Part shown: positions 23,735-35,095 of the stretch, in pieces | Layout: the number at the start of each line of letters is the position of its first letter | Position numbering within the stretch: position 1 is the stretch's first letter | NCBI RefSeq assembly: GCF_000005505.3 | Contig: NC_016131.3 | Coordinates: 42,617,355 to 42,681,354, forward strand | Source: Brachypodium distachyon | Taxonomy: Eukaryota > Streptophyta > Magnoliopsida > Poales > Poaceae | Direction of reading: 5' to 3' | DNA: 64,000 nt | Notes under the pieces: generated by a model | What the model was told of the DNA's origin: nothing | Database searches by the model: none | Seen by the model: the letters and a program-made list of their open reading frames with translations, nothing else | Translations under genes and position numbers: made by a program

Positions 23735-24767
23735 GACACCAGCACAGGTCTTGTTTGATCCCCGGTTCTGCTTCTTCTGCGGCATAGTTGGACACCAACA
23801 CAGGTCTTGTTTGATCCCCGAAGAGCTCAAGACGGTGAGATTCTGTATGGAGCAGCGGGCCTCCCCGTATAAGAGCTTTGAACATAGAAGCTTCTATGTC
23901 CCCAGTGCACTGGTGCCAACGAAGAAATCCCTGCGTTTTGGGCCACCATCGCCGGACAAGTGGCGACTAGGTCTGACTTCCGCTGCCGAGGACACGGCAA
24001 GGGATCTTATTCCTCTTGCTGCTGCTGACGATGCTGAAGAAAGGACTGAAACAGACCCAAACATCGCCGACGCTGTCCTGGGCATGTCGAAGGCGGTCGA
24101 TAATCTCTCGGTCCGGGAGGAGGAAGCACTGAAGGACACCGGGGTTGATGACAACGACATTGCTCGTCTGACTCTGGGACGGACTGGAGAAGAAGAGAAG
24201 ACTGCAAGTGTACAGGAGAAGAACCCGACCGTGGAGAAACCTGTGGATGGGCTGCTTCTGGAGAGGCAGCTAAGGGAGAAGCTGCTGAGGAAGAGAAAAG
24301 AACGTGCAGCTACACGTGCAGCTGGTGCCTTTCTGCAAGCGAAGGTATCAATCCTGGGAAAGAAGAGGGAGGGGGCTGAAATTGGGATGCAATCACCGCA
24401 GCAGGAGGACGCTAAAGGGACGGAGAGCCAGGCTCTGGACATTCCGCCTCCACAGGAGAACTCACGTGCTGTGAAAAAGACCAAGATCACTGGAGAAGAA
24501 GAGGGAGGGTGTGTTGTGGCGGATGGTGTGGCAACCAGCCCTGGAGCCATGAATGCCTTGGCCTGGAACTGTCGAGGAGTAGGGAATGCCTCGACAGTTC
24601 GCGAGTTAGTGTGTTTTTCCCAGAGATTACAGCTTAAGTTGATTTTCCTGTGTGAGACGAGGCAGGATAAAGAGAAAGTCCGCGGCTGCCTCCGTAATCG
24701 TTTAGGTCTGTCGGGTTTTGCTGGTGTTGACAGTGTAGGTACAAGCGGTGGGCTTGCACTGTTTTGA
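23735..24767 (+). pseudogene. LINE ORF1 C-terminus running into endonuclease N-terminus
   Basis: The knuckle CFFCGIVGHQHRSC (CX2CX4HX4C, near 23767-23808) is typical of plant LINE ORF1 proteins that bind element RNA. A charged, Lys/Glu-rich linker follows. The frame then continues into MNALAWNCRGVGN and IFLCETRQ, the first motifs of the apurinic-like endonuclease that nicks target DNA. It stops at TGA (24765-24767), where related proteins have Trp (GGLALFW). There is no genuine start codon because the 5' end is truncated. Confidence 0.8.
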
Positions 24768-24829
24768 CATGAGCAGTTTGATGTCGCTGTAATGTCCTTG
24801 AATATTTTTTTATTTATGTTTATGTCCGT

Positions 24830-26785
24830 GTGTCCCCAGAGGCAACTCAGTGGAGATTGTCATGCATCTATGGCGAGCCATGTACTGAGAACAGAGCGCA
24901 GGTCTGGGCAGAACTCTGCAATATGCACGGGCAATCCAATGTACCTTGGCTTGTCATCGGTGATTTCAATGAGGCTCTTTCGCAGTGTGAACATTTGTCA
25001 GTGAGCCTGCGACCTGAGGCTCAAATGCGGGCGTTCAGAGAAACCCTCTATAACTGTGGTTTGTTGGATCTGGGCTACTCAGGTGTCCCCTACACCTATA
25101 ATAACGGGAGATCTGGCTCTAGAAATGTTCAAGTTGGATTGGACTGGGCTGTGGTTGACGATGAATGGAGTTGTATGTTTGGCCAGGCAAAGATTGAACA
25201 CTTGACTTCTCCTTGTTCGGATCATAACCCGGTCCTTCTCTGTCTTCTGGAAGATATTCCTGGTGGGCCTAGGATGATAAATCGACAGTATGAACTATTT
25301 TGGGAGAGAGCTGTGGAACTACTTGAGCTTGTCGCTGAAGCCTGGAATGCTGCGCAAACGCAGGGTGACCTTGGGGCGATCATCACTGCCCTGGAAGGTG
25401 TCATGCGTAAGCTGCAGGGGTGGAGCAAGGGGAAGTTCGGCAACATTCTAAAAGTGCTGGAGACGGAAAGGAGTAAACTCAACCAACTGTGTGTGGACAA
25501 TGCAGACGCGAGGGAGATTAGGAGGGTCAACGATCGTATTAATGAACTGTTGTATCAGGAAGAACTTCTTTGGATGCAGCGTTCTCGTATCGATTGGATT
25601 AAGGCCGGAGACCGCAATACCAAGTTCTTCCATCAGAAGGCGGTCTGGAGGGTGAAGAAAAATAAAATTGTGAGATTATGTGATGCTAATGATAGTTGGG
25701 TCAAGGATGCGCCCGCGCTTGAGAAGATAACCATTGAATATTTCCAGAACATATTTTCCAAGGATGTGAATCTGAGCCCGCACCCCATCGTTGACATTTT
25801 GGAGGAAAAAATTTCAGATGAGATGAACAATCAGCTTTGCCGGGAGTTTACGAGAGAGGAGATTTTGGATGCGTTGTTTCAAATTGGACTGCTTAAAGCA
25901 CCGGGCCTGGACGGCTTTCCAGCCCGTTTCTATCAAAGGAATTGGGTAGTGCTTAGGGAGGATGTGATCCAAGCTGTACTGGGTTTTTTCCGTTCGGGCC
26001 ATATGACGGCGGGAGTGAACAACACTTCCATAGTGTTAATCCCAAAGGTGGCCCAGGCCAAAACGCTTAAGGATTTCTGGCCCATTTCGCTATGCTCCGT
26101 GCTCTGTAAAATAGTTGCAAAATGTCTGGTGAACAGGATGCGCCCCCTTCTGGATGAGATTGTTTCTGAAAACCAGAGCGCCTTTGTGCCTGGGAGACTT
26201 ATAACGGACAACGCCCTGGTCGCTTTTGCGTGCTTTCACTATATTGGGCATAATAATAGTCCGACAAATCAGTTCTGTGCGTATAAGTTGGATCTCTCAA
26301 AAGCTTATGACAGGGTTGACTGGGATTTTCTTCGTCTTACTCTTGAAAAGCTAGGCTTCGCTAAGCAGTGGGTGGAGTGGATTATGGTGTGCGTCACAAC
26401 AGTGAATTATTCAGTTAAGTTTAATGGTAAATTGCTGGAATCTTTCGCGCCTACTCGTGGTCTCAGACAAGGGGACCCGCTGTCGCCATTCTTGTTCTTG
26501 TTCGTGGTCGATGGCCTGTCAGCCTTGTTAAAGAGGGAGTCGGCGCTGAACAACATTAGTCCCCTGAAAGTCTGTAGGCGCGCTCCTGGAGTTTCACACC
26601 TGCTTTTCACCGATGATACCCTTCTCTTCTTCAAGGCAGAGGAAGGCCAAGCGAGGAGAGTACAGCAAGTCCTGAACAGCTATGCTTGCGGTACTGGGCA
26701 ACTTAATAATGTTTCGAAGTGCTCCTTGTTGTTCGGCAAAGGGTGTGATGAGGGCACAATCCAGGAGATTAAAACCATTCTTTAG
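24830..26785 (+). pseudogene. LINE endonuclease C-terminus and reverse transcriptase (broken)
   Basis: The frame resumes after a shift with WLVIGDFNEAL and SDHNPVLL, the remaining endonuclease catalytic motifs, then WIKAGDRNTKFFH and the reverse transcriptase blocks KAPGLDGFPARFY, IVLIPKV, PISLCSVLCKI, SAFVPGRLITDN, KLDLSKAYDRVDW and GLRQGDPLSPFLF. The catalytic box reads FTDDTLLF; plant LINEs normally have FADD. It ends at TAG (26783-26785) before the thumb region. RT copies the element RNA at the nicked target in the nucleus. Confidence 0.9.
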
Positions 26786-26841
26786 GTGGAGCAGGATGGC
26801 TTTGAGGCAAAATACTTGGGTTTGCCAACACCAGAGGGGAA

Positions 26842-28062
26842 ATGAATAAAGGAAAATTCCAAACCCTGCAGGAGAAACTGAGCAAGCGAGTGTTGCAGTG
26901 GGGCGAAAATAGGTTATCGCAAGGCGGGAAAGAGATCATGATTAAGGCGGTTGCACAGGCCATTCCCACGTATGTGATGGGGGTGTTTAAGTTGCTTGCC
27001 GGGCTCTGTGAGGACCTTACAAAGATCATCAGGGACTTTTGGTGGGGAGCGGAGCAGGGGAAGAGGAAAACCCATTGGGTTGCGTGGGACGCCATGCTCC
27101 GGCCGAAGAACATGGGTGGATTGAGCTTTAGGGACATGCAAACTTTTAATCAAGCCCTCCTCGCCCGACAAGCATGGCGTCTGCTTGATAAACCAAACTC
27201 CCTGTGCGCGCGGGTGCTAAAAGCAAAATACTACCCCAATGGTATGCTGGTTGATACTGTCTTTACGGGGAATGCCTCTTCCTCGTGGCAAGCGATTGAG
27301 TTTGGGCATGAGCTGCTCAAGAATGGTATCATCTGGAGAATTGGGAATGGACAGGAGGTCCGTATTTGGAGGGACCCTTGGATCCCAAGGAACTATAGTC
27401 GAAGACCGATATCGCAAAGAAGAAATTGCCGTCTAAAGTGGGTTTCTAAACTCCTAACCCCCGACGGCAATTGGAACATGGAGCTGCTAAGGAAATTTTT
27501 TCTCCCGGTCGATATTGATTACATTGTTACGATCAATCCGTCACACATGAATGAGAAGAACTGTCTGGCGTGGCACCTTGACAAGAGAGGCCCGTTCTCT
27601 GTGAGGTCGGCATACCACCTTGGGCGCTGCCTCTCGCCCAATGCCCAGGATTTGGGGGCGACGAGTAGCAGACCAGACGGAGACAGTGCTAAGTGGAAAA
27701 CAGTCTGGAATGACATTGTGCCAAGGAAAGTCAACATCTTTGCATGGAAAGCTAGCAGGGATGCTTTGGCCACGCAGGTTAATCTCCATCATCGGAAGAC
27801 GAAAAAGGTGAGAACTTGCCCAATCTGCGGTGTCGAGGATGAAGACTTATTCCATGCCCTGGTCCGATGTCCTAATGCCCGGGCCATTTGGCATGCTATG
27901 AGCTCTTGTTGGGACATCCCGGATCCTGGACTCATGCAGAACACAGGGTTGGGCTGGCTGTTGCATGTTCTGTCCCCCTTGGACAAGACGAAGGCTGCGA
28001 TGCTGCTCATGATGTTTTGGCGGATCTGGCATGTGCACAACGATATCTGTGGTGGCTTCTAG
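26842..28062 (+). pseudogene. LINE RT thumb/connection and zf-RVT domain (broken)
   Basis: This frame has LQEKLSKRVLQWGENRLSQGG and MIKAVAQAIPTYVMGVFKL, the usual post-RT region. It continues through NMGGLSFRDMQTFNQALLARQAWRLL to the zinc-binding domain KWKTVWNDIVPRKVNIFAWK...CPICGVEDEDLFHALVRCPNA. It is separated from the RT frame by a stop and a one-base shift at about 26783-26842 and ends prematurely at 28060-28062. Confidence 0.85.
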
Positions 28063-28699
28063 GCGCTTCCTGTGCAGCTATATGGACTCGCTCCTTTTTG
28101 TCAAGCAGAATCCGGTGGTTGATGTCGAGAAGGGCAAACAGGTTTGCTCCTACTGTGCTAGAGCGAAGACAGGCCATCAGAGAGTGGGGCAACTCTGTTC
28201 CAGTGATTCAAGATGGAAGCCGCCGGACCCTGATTCTGTCAAGTTAAATGTGGATGGATCCTTCTCTCCGGCTGATGGTTCCATGGGAGTTGGCCTGGTG
28301 CTTCGCAATGATAAAGGCGCGGTTATCTTCTCGGCCTGCCGGAGTCTGACACATTGCACGGGTGTCCTTGAAGCTGAACTGGCGGCGTGTGAGGAAGGCT
28401 TGCGAGCGGCAGTGGGCTGGACGGACAAGTTCGTCGTTCTGGAATCAGATTGCGCTGAAGCTTTGTCGCTGATCTGCGCCAAGAATGCTGATAGATCACC
28501 TTATGCCATGTGTGTCAGGGAGATCCGTCGCTTGCTCGATGAACAGCCTACTGCTGTGCGTAAAGTGGGTCGATCCCAAAACTGTGTTAGTCATTTGCTT
28601 GCCAACTATGCTAGAGTCAATAACTGTACGAATAGCTGGATCCGGCATGGTCCCGATGTGATTTCGGAAAGTGTAATGTTTGACTGTCCCGATGATTAA
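28031..28699 (+). pseudogene. LINE RNase H domain
   Basis: The RNase H fold is recognisable by KLNVDGSFSPADGSMGVGLVLRND, EAELAACEEGLRAAV, VVLESDCAEAL and the C-terminal RSQNCVSHLLANYAR. Acidic residues of the D-E-D site are kept. It would remove element RNA after first-strand synthesis. It is out of frame with the preceding zf-RVT segment. The stop at 28697-28699 is followed within about 20 bp by the A-rich tail. Confidence 0.85.
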
Positions 28700-28813
28700 T
28701 GGAATTCTCCTTTCACAAAAAAAAAGTCGTCTAGTAGACCGCCAGTGAGTCCGGTTGAAGATATCCCGTGAGACCGTCTCCAGCCGGATGCATCCAAAGA
28801 TGGTGTGGCTCTT

Positions 28814-29843
28814 GGCAGGTTTGAAATATCAAATACGAGTTTTGTTCGGAGCCAGCACCCTAAAGCTGGCTTCAGTACGTGAGCAGTTTACTACCGACAC
28901 GTAAGATGCTGCGAAAATGATGAACCTGTTAGCGAACTTCTGGCTACATTTTGAGCAATTTCTTGGAAATTAGCAGGGTTTTGACTTCATATGGATCAAC
29001 CCCGCCGGATATGATCGTGAAAAATTCTGACCAAGTTGAGCACGACGGACCTGAGCGCGCTTGCATTGCTTGCTTGAATTCCATGCAATGCAAGCGCGAG
29101 AGAATATTCCGAGGTTTTGACCAAATCGGTAGACAGGTACGTAGCCGAGACCAGAGTACACATGATCAATGACAAAACAGAGCTTCTGCTTAATTAAGGC
29201 CCACATTTGAACGCCGAGTCAAACTAATTAAGCCCCACAACTGCCTTGTCTGCCAAGGCGCTTTCCCGGTCAAAGCCCATTAATTTCCTCTCTCTTCCTA
29301 GCTCCTAGCGCACGTCCTCCTGACGAACATTACCAATATTTTACAAATTAAAACATAAAAAAGAAGTACAAAATGGAGCTTACAGAATAGTAGTACACTG
29401 TGTTTCGCAATTCAAAAACTGATCGATCGATGGATCACAATGATGTGTTGGCGATCGACAGAGCTAGTTTGGTCCAATTAATCGGTCCGCTTTGACTTAA
29501 ACTGCTGCCGTCGATCTCACCGGCAACTTGCCATGCATGCTCTGGTCAACACGGAGCGCTTCCGCCTTTGACGTTTTTCCCGTGCGCGCGCCCGGAGTTT
29601 GTTACCGATCGAGCCCCTCATGAAACGCACGCACCGGCTGCCTGCTAGCTAGTACCAGTACTAGGAATAAGAATGCATGAATCGTTTTCCCGATGGAATT
29701 GATCGATGGCGCGCGCCTACGTGCCGCGCGCATTGACTTTTCAAATCGAACGCGCGCAGAAACCCAGTCTTCTCACGTAATCGTCATGCAACTTCCTCAT
29801 CGATGCCACTCGCGCGGGGTCGATCGCCTCTCCCCTGCGTGCG
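28814..29843. promoter_or_regulatory. Upstream region of peptide gene 1 with seven W-boxes
   Basis: No gene is seen. W-box sequences TTGAC[CT], on either strand, occur at 28981-28986, 29117-29122, 29217-29222, 29268-29273, 29492-29497, 29544-29549 and 29733-29738. W-boxes bind WRKY factors and are enriched in pathogen- and stress-induced plant promoters; function here is inferred. A perfect 14-bp hairpin lies at 29056-29098. Confidence 0.55.
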
Positions 29844-29853
29844 TTATATATAG
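29844..29853 (+). promoter_or_regulatory. TATA box of peptide gene 1
   Basis: TTATATATAG sits 150-160 bp before the ATG at 30003. Transcription would start near 29880 and yield a leader of roughly 120 nt. Confidence 0.7.
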
Positions 29854-30002
29854 GCGCCGCGAGCCCGGACTCATTCCATTCCATAGCTTCTCAAATCTCG
29901 TATAGCATATACAAAGTCACACACATTGCCAAAACCCCCACGCTCGCTCGCTCCAGCCGTGTAAGGAGAAAAGACAAGGAAGAAAGCCAATTAAGAGCAG
30001 CC

Positions 30003-30257
30003 ATGGCCGTGGTGATCAGGAAGATGAGGCTCGTTCTGCCGGTGCTCGTGGCGGCGCTCGTGCTTCTTGCCGTGCTCGGCGAGGCGGCGCGGCCGTTGGG
30101 CGGCGAAGACTGGGCGGCGGCCGGAGGGACCCCGCTGCCGGGCGCTGCCGCGGCGGCGTCCATGGTCCAGGCGCTCCGGCGGATGTACCTGCAGCAGCTG
30201 GGCGGGCCGGGCGCCTCCTGCGGCACCAACAGCCCCAACAACGGATGCCCGCCGTAG
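30003..30257 (+). CDS. Small secreted cysteine-pair peptide precursor, copy 1 (84 aa)
   Basis: Intronless, ATG at 30003 (context AGCCATGG), TAG at 30255-30257. Residues 1-28 form a signal peptide (RKMRLVLPVLVAALVLLAVLGEA). It is followed by ARPLGGEDWA, an Ala/Gly-rich spacer, and the conserved tail MYLQQLGGPGASCGTNSPNN + GCPP with cysteines at 73 and 82 (CX8C). The short precursor, secretion signal and conservation confined to the C-terminus suggest an apoplastic signalling peptide released by proteolysis. It has four intact paralogs in the window (40723, 43987, 47051, 56253). I do not recognise the gene by name. Part of the tail (C-x-T-N-S-P-x-x-G-C) recalls the CTNIP/SCREW phytocytokines, but this is unverified. 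An antimicrobial role is less likely with only two cysteines. Confidence 0.8.
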   Translation: MAVVIRKMRLVLPVLVAALVLLAVLGEAARPLGGEDWAAAGGTPLPGAAAAASMVQALRRMYLQQLGGPGASCGTNSPNNGCPP

Positions 30258-31329
30258 GATCCACGAAGCAATCAAGACGTACGGCGCATCTGGGCCGTCC
30301 ATCCGTCCAGGCGCTTCCTCTCGCCCTCTCGGGTGGCAGGAGCAACTTTGTCTTAACGACCCTGCGAGGTAGAATCGGTCGCAGAATATATATCTTCGTT
30401 TTTTTTCCCTAGGCCGGACTAACGTTTCGGCGATGGATGGTTCATGGTTGGTATTGAATTCGTTGGTTAGTTCCTTGGTGATTTTTACCCTCGTAGTACA
30501 TACGCTCGCTGGGTATCAAATTTGTACAGAAAAAAGATCACACATATACTGAGATATACACCGTAGTACGTATGGTATGTTTGAATAAAGCGTAAAGCAC
30601 AAGCAAGCATCAGCATGGATGTATGCGTACTCCCTTTCTATCTAGATTGTTGTTCAGGTTCCTGATGATTTGTAATGGGCGATTATCAAATATCAGTCAA
30701 ACACAGTTCTGTTCTTTGATTCGTGAATCCACGCATGCCAGTTGTTAGTAGTACGTACGCGTGGATGCTTGCAGGATGACAACGTCACTCGTGGCCTCAT
30801 GGGCCGAGAAAGGAAGAATTTCTCATAGCGTGTCAGGCTGCCGTAGGTTCCACCGTTTCTAGGTGGGGTTAGTTGGGCTTCCCTTTTTCCTTCTTCGGCT
30901 GGGCGGCAAATAAGTCAGAGGCGGTGGTCACCTGGCCCAAATCGATCTAATATAGCTGTACTTGTACATGCCGGCCTCGCCGTAGTAATTACCGGCGTCT
31001 TTATGTCACCGTCTTGTACGCTGCCCCTTTGTTTCTCCCTTACCTATGCTCTTTTTTTTTTGGATTCTCAAACAAAAAAAGCTTATGCTCTTTAAAAAAA
31101 AAATGATCTCCCTTACCTATCCAACGTGAAAGGGATGGCAGTCGATTAGTTTAGTCACACATTAAGAGTGTATAAATTTAAATTGTTACTGTGGAAAAAA
31201 CATATCAACTTATATAAATTTAGTCGCACAATAAAAGTGTATAAAGTTAAATTGCATGTTTATGTGAAACAACATGTCAACTAATAAAAAAATTGGACAC
31301 AAATTTATAGAACTGTGTTCGATCATGAG
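30258..31329. other. 3' UTR of peptide gene 1 and spacer
   Basis: No coding signal. The peptide 3' UTR probably ends within about 400 bp. Homopolymer-rich sequence around 31050-31100 and two similar TTTAGTC(A/G)CACA-TAA-AGTGTATAAA blocks (31149 and 31219) are the only structure seen. Confidence 0.5.
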
Positions 31330-31930
31330 CATGGTTTTAAATAGCGCGCTATGGCATTTAGCGCCGGTCTCATCTAGATGCTATAGACGTTATAGCATGC
31401 TATAGCACGCGCTATTTCAAATAACGTTTTGCAAAAAAATGAATCAAATTTAGCCCAAATTAAATGTTTCAGCATAACAACGTACTAAAAAGTTCTCCAA
31501 TCATTTCGAAGACCAAATCCATGACATAAACAGAAGATACGAGGCATAATTGAAGCACTGGAGGTGACGCTGCTGGTTGCAAGCTGGAGGAAAGGCGGTC
31601 TGTTGTGAGTTGGAGGAAGGAGCCGTCGCCACCGCTGCCGGTCACGAGCTATGCGGATTTGCCGCCTCCGCCCTCATGGTGGAACCTGTTAGGTCTGAGA
31701 GACCGAGACTGGGAGATTTTGAGCATGGTCTTTAAGCCGACGTGGTACTATTTGAATTTCGGATGCTATAATATTTAGCGACGCTATAGCATATAGCGTT
31801 TAGCGTCATTTAGCGTGCTAATAGTGAGAATAGCGGCATAGCGAGAAAAATTGTTTAAACGTAACGTCGGGTCTTCAGATATGCTATAGCGACGCTATAG
31901 CGAGGAAATAGCGCGCTATTTAAAACCATG
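31330..31930. mobile_element. hAT-type MITE, 601 bp
   Basis: The termini are perfect 23-bp inverted repeats starting CATGGTTTTAAATAGCGCGC at 31330 and ending GCGCGCTATTTAAAACCATG at 31930. An 8-bp target duplication ATCATGAG flanks it at 31322-31329 and 31931-31938. An 8-bp TSD and CA...TG ends place it in the hAT superfamily. The interior has many TATAGC/TTTAGCG motifs and no transposase. Confidence 0.95.
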
Positions 31931-31938
31931 ATCATGAG

Positions 31939-32726
31939 TCAAAGTTGGTAAAGTTTGACTACATACATCATGGGACGACATGAATGAAGAAAGATCGATA
32001 TCGTTGACATGAGGGGTCGAGGGTTAATAGCCAACTACAAATTTCACTTTCTTTTCTACAAGTTAGGCACATCGAAAATTAAGGTTATAAAGGTGCAACT
32101 AGGTGAGACAAGCCTATATGATGATACCAAGAGAAGTACAAGGAAAACACAAGATAAACAATACAAGTAAAGTGCTCGGGTATAAAGATAACCGAGGCAC
32201 ACAAAGACTATGTTTTATCCCAATGCTCACTTTCTTAGAAGGAAGCTAATCATCATTGGAGAGGTGGAGGAACCACCATAGGTTTTTCGAACAACCTTAA
32301 AGGCATGGCTCGCCTTCTTCTCGTTGTGCCTCTCCAAATAAACTAAAGACCCAATCGCTCATTTTAGATTTTGAGTTGATTTCTGAACCATTACAAATCT
32401 TTCCAGAGAAAATCCATACCTCTGGATGCTCTCGGAAGGACTCCAACCGTCTAGGAGTTCCTGCAACTCCAAGTGTAAGTCAAAGGGAAACAAATCCCTT
32501 TGGTGGAAGTGTAAATCTGAGGCTCCTCTCACTTTTCCCTCAAAGGATTGGTGAAATCTGAGCAAGCAAGGACAAGCTATATATTTTGATCTTGAAGTTG
32601 AGTTTAATATATGGAGTTGTATGGAGAGTGTAGCACAACTTAAGTCGGGGCCAAAGAGATAACCCTTGGGGAAGAAGGTTGGAGCCTTTCATATGCATGC
32701 ACAAATATGCCTTGGGAATTTCCCTA
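31939..32726. other. Spacer, no gene supported
   Basis: AT-rich sequence without domain-bearing frames. Nothing further was identified. Confidence 0.5.
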
Positions 32727-33814
32727 AAAAAATATGTCTTGGGAAAGACCCGCCACCGGGAAATTGCCCAGGATCCTCTAATTAAACACCCTTTAATTAA
32801 TCAAAGTAAACAAGATGATTAACTTCACAATTTTTTATGGGCAAACTTCAGTTTAAAAGGAATACCATATGTTTTTCCCAGGCTCGATTAATCAGCTAGC
32901 TCTATCAAAGTTGGGAAATTTTCAGCAGCCTGGAGGCTCACCTGGACCCTCCATATCAGCATTCGGGAAGCACCTGGCGAGTTACCCGATCTCTGGAACC
33001 ACCTGAGTCTAGAAGCCTCTTAATTCACCCAAATCTCAGCCTGGGGGGTAGTAGAAACTAGAACCCGGAGCAGCCTCTGGCCAAATATCTGGACGAGTCC
33101 AGAGACTTGTGAAACTCATCCTGAGTGTAGACCGGTAGCATACTCGGATTCCGAGTAGCCTCCACACTACCACAGACGCGAATATCCTTGTCAGTCCAGA
33201 ACCGACCGGAAAATACGTTTTCCCAACAGGAATATGACTCCTGTGTGCTAGCCGACAGGAATAGACACTCAGGAAAAAAATATGTCTTGGGAAAGACCCG
33301 CCACCGGGAAATTGCCCAAGATCCTCTAATTAAACACCCTTTAATTAATCAAAGTAAACAAGATGATTAACTTCACAATTTTTTATGGGCAAACTTCAGT
33401 TTAAAAGGAATACCATATGTTTTTCCCAGGCTCGATTAATCAGCTAGCTCTATCAAAGTTGGGAAATTTTCAGCAGCCTGGAGGCTCACCTGGACCCTCC
33501 ATATCAGCATTCGGGAAGCACCTGGCGAGTTACCCGATCTCTGGAACCACCTGAGTCTAGAAGCCTCTTAATTCACCCAAATCTCAGCCTGGGGGGTAGT
33601 AGAAACTAGAACCCGGAGCAGCCTCTGGCCAAATATCTGGACGAGTCCAGAGACTTGTGAAACTCATCCTGAGTGTAGACCGGTAGCATACTCGGATTCC
33701 GAGTAGCCTCCACACTACCACAGACGCGAATATCCTTGTCAGTCCAGAACCGACCGGAAAATACGTTTTCCCAACAGGAATATGACTCCTGTGTGCTAGC
33801 CGACAGGAATAGAC
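32727..33814. repeat. 548-bp tandem duplication spanning the CACTA left end
   Basis: The segment from AATATGTCTTGGGAAAGACC (32731) to GCCGACAGGAATAGAC (ending 33266) recurs with a period of 548 bp (33279-33814), almost without differences (for example CCCAGGATCC versus CCCAAGATCC). Each copy contains about 430 bp of flanking DNA plus the first about 100 bp of the CACTA element (terminus at 33165 and 33713). A filler of about 8 bp (ACTCAGG) lies at the junction. Confidence 0.95.
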
Positions 33815-35095
33815 GGCAGGGATAGCTTGACAGGGATATTCCAATATGCCTGTGTGTCCACCGACATGAGCTATATTCCTGTCGGCCACTCCCGTCAGCC
33901 ACCGATAGGAATATAATCCGTCGTCAGGTGGAGGCTCATCAGCTCAAGGATTTTCCTGTCGGTTAATGCTGTCAGTGGACGCACAGGAAAATAAATTTAT
34001 AGAAAAAGGAATTTTCCATCGTCAGGCCTACACTTTTGCCTGTGCGGCCACCCCGACAGGAAAATGACAAGAATATACCTAGAATGGCATCACGGCCGAC
34101 AGGGACAATTGCAAAAACTGACAGGAAAATTGGACATGGCACGACAGGAAAATAGGAAAAACAGACAGGAAATATGTAGATGATCAATAGTGAATACAAT
34201 TCATATTTGTATAGCACAATTACAATTGAATCTAATCTCAACAGTACATATAACCCACAAGAAAGTCACAAATAAGTTTATACTGTCCAGAATATGCAAA
34301 CAAGTTCCAAGCATCACAACACATAGTCTAATACATGCCAGTCCTACATGAATTGGAGCTTGACAAACCACATGTCAGGACTCACAACCATGAACATACC
34401 ACAAAACACACAAGTTCAGCAAACGTTCCAAGTGACCAAAAGTTAGAACTACCCCACAACCACCTTCACTTGTCAAGTCAGAACTACCCAACAACCACCT
34501 TCTCTTGTCAGGGCTCGGGACCGGGTTGTTAGAGCCATTAGTTCTCCCACACGATCTAATGTTGTTGTTGTTGCCATCGGTGTGCTCATCTACCAAGTCA
34601 TGATTGCCTTCCTCACCATACATGTTGGCCAAGCCACCCTTATGAGCTATCACTTCCAAGCCTGCGTCCAAGCCTTCCAAGCCACCACCAATGTTGTTGT
34701 GGTCACCTTGGGATACAACACGAGATGACACAGGAGTTCCCTGCATAAGGAGATGTAGTCAATAATTTATATGAGCACAAAACAACTTCGGTTGCATCAC
34801 CTTACCAACAATATAGCATCTAATACTCATGCTATGTTGGACAACATTAACATGAGGCAACATCCTCATTGCAGCAAGAATAGTTTCCATTTTGACATAT
34901 ATAACAATTTTGGTCATGTACAATAAAGCAGAAGGATTTTGTTTTTGTACATGATAAACTTACTTGTGGTGTTGGAAACAAATTGGTTCCAAGCCAAGCT
35001 GGTGGGTCTTTTTTCATGTCCTTGAAAAGTTCCTACAAAAGTAAAGTGCAACATCAAGATAATTATTCCTAGAAGAACCACTGAGTTGAATTTTT

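Larger units (their letters stand above)
23732..28723 (+). mobile_element. L1-type LINE (RNase H-bearing), 5'-truncated, 5.0 kb
   Basis: The element encodes, in order, a CCHC knuckle of ORF1, an AP-like endonuclease, reverse transcriptase, a zf-RVT zinc finger and RNase H, and ends in an A-rich tail at 28717-28725. It is flanked by a 14-bp target-site duplication AAGTCGTCTAGTAG at 23718-23731 and 28724-28737. The 5' end starts inside the ORF1 zinc knuckle and carries a 36-bp duplication. At least four inactivating lesions break the reading frame. Confidence 0.95.
23560..28797 (-). mobile_element. Older LINE-type retroposon fragment (minus strand), split by the LINE insertion
   Basis: The two flanks of the inner LINE (23560-23731 and 28738-28797) form one sequence of roughly 220 bp. 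On the minus strand it ends with TTGGTTGTGTGCATC, TGATGCAGTGGTCGGGACG and a poly(A) seen here as T8 at 23558-23565. A perfect 16-bp direct repeat AGATGGTGTGGCTCTT flanks it at 23544-23559 and 28798-28813. The same 3' tail recurs at 39419, 41340 and 42433. It is therefore a severely 5'-truncated member of a LINE family. Confidence 0.8.
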
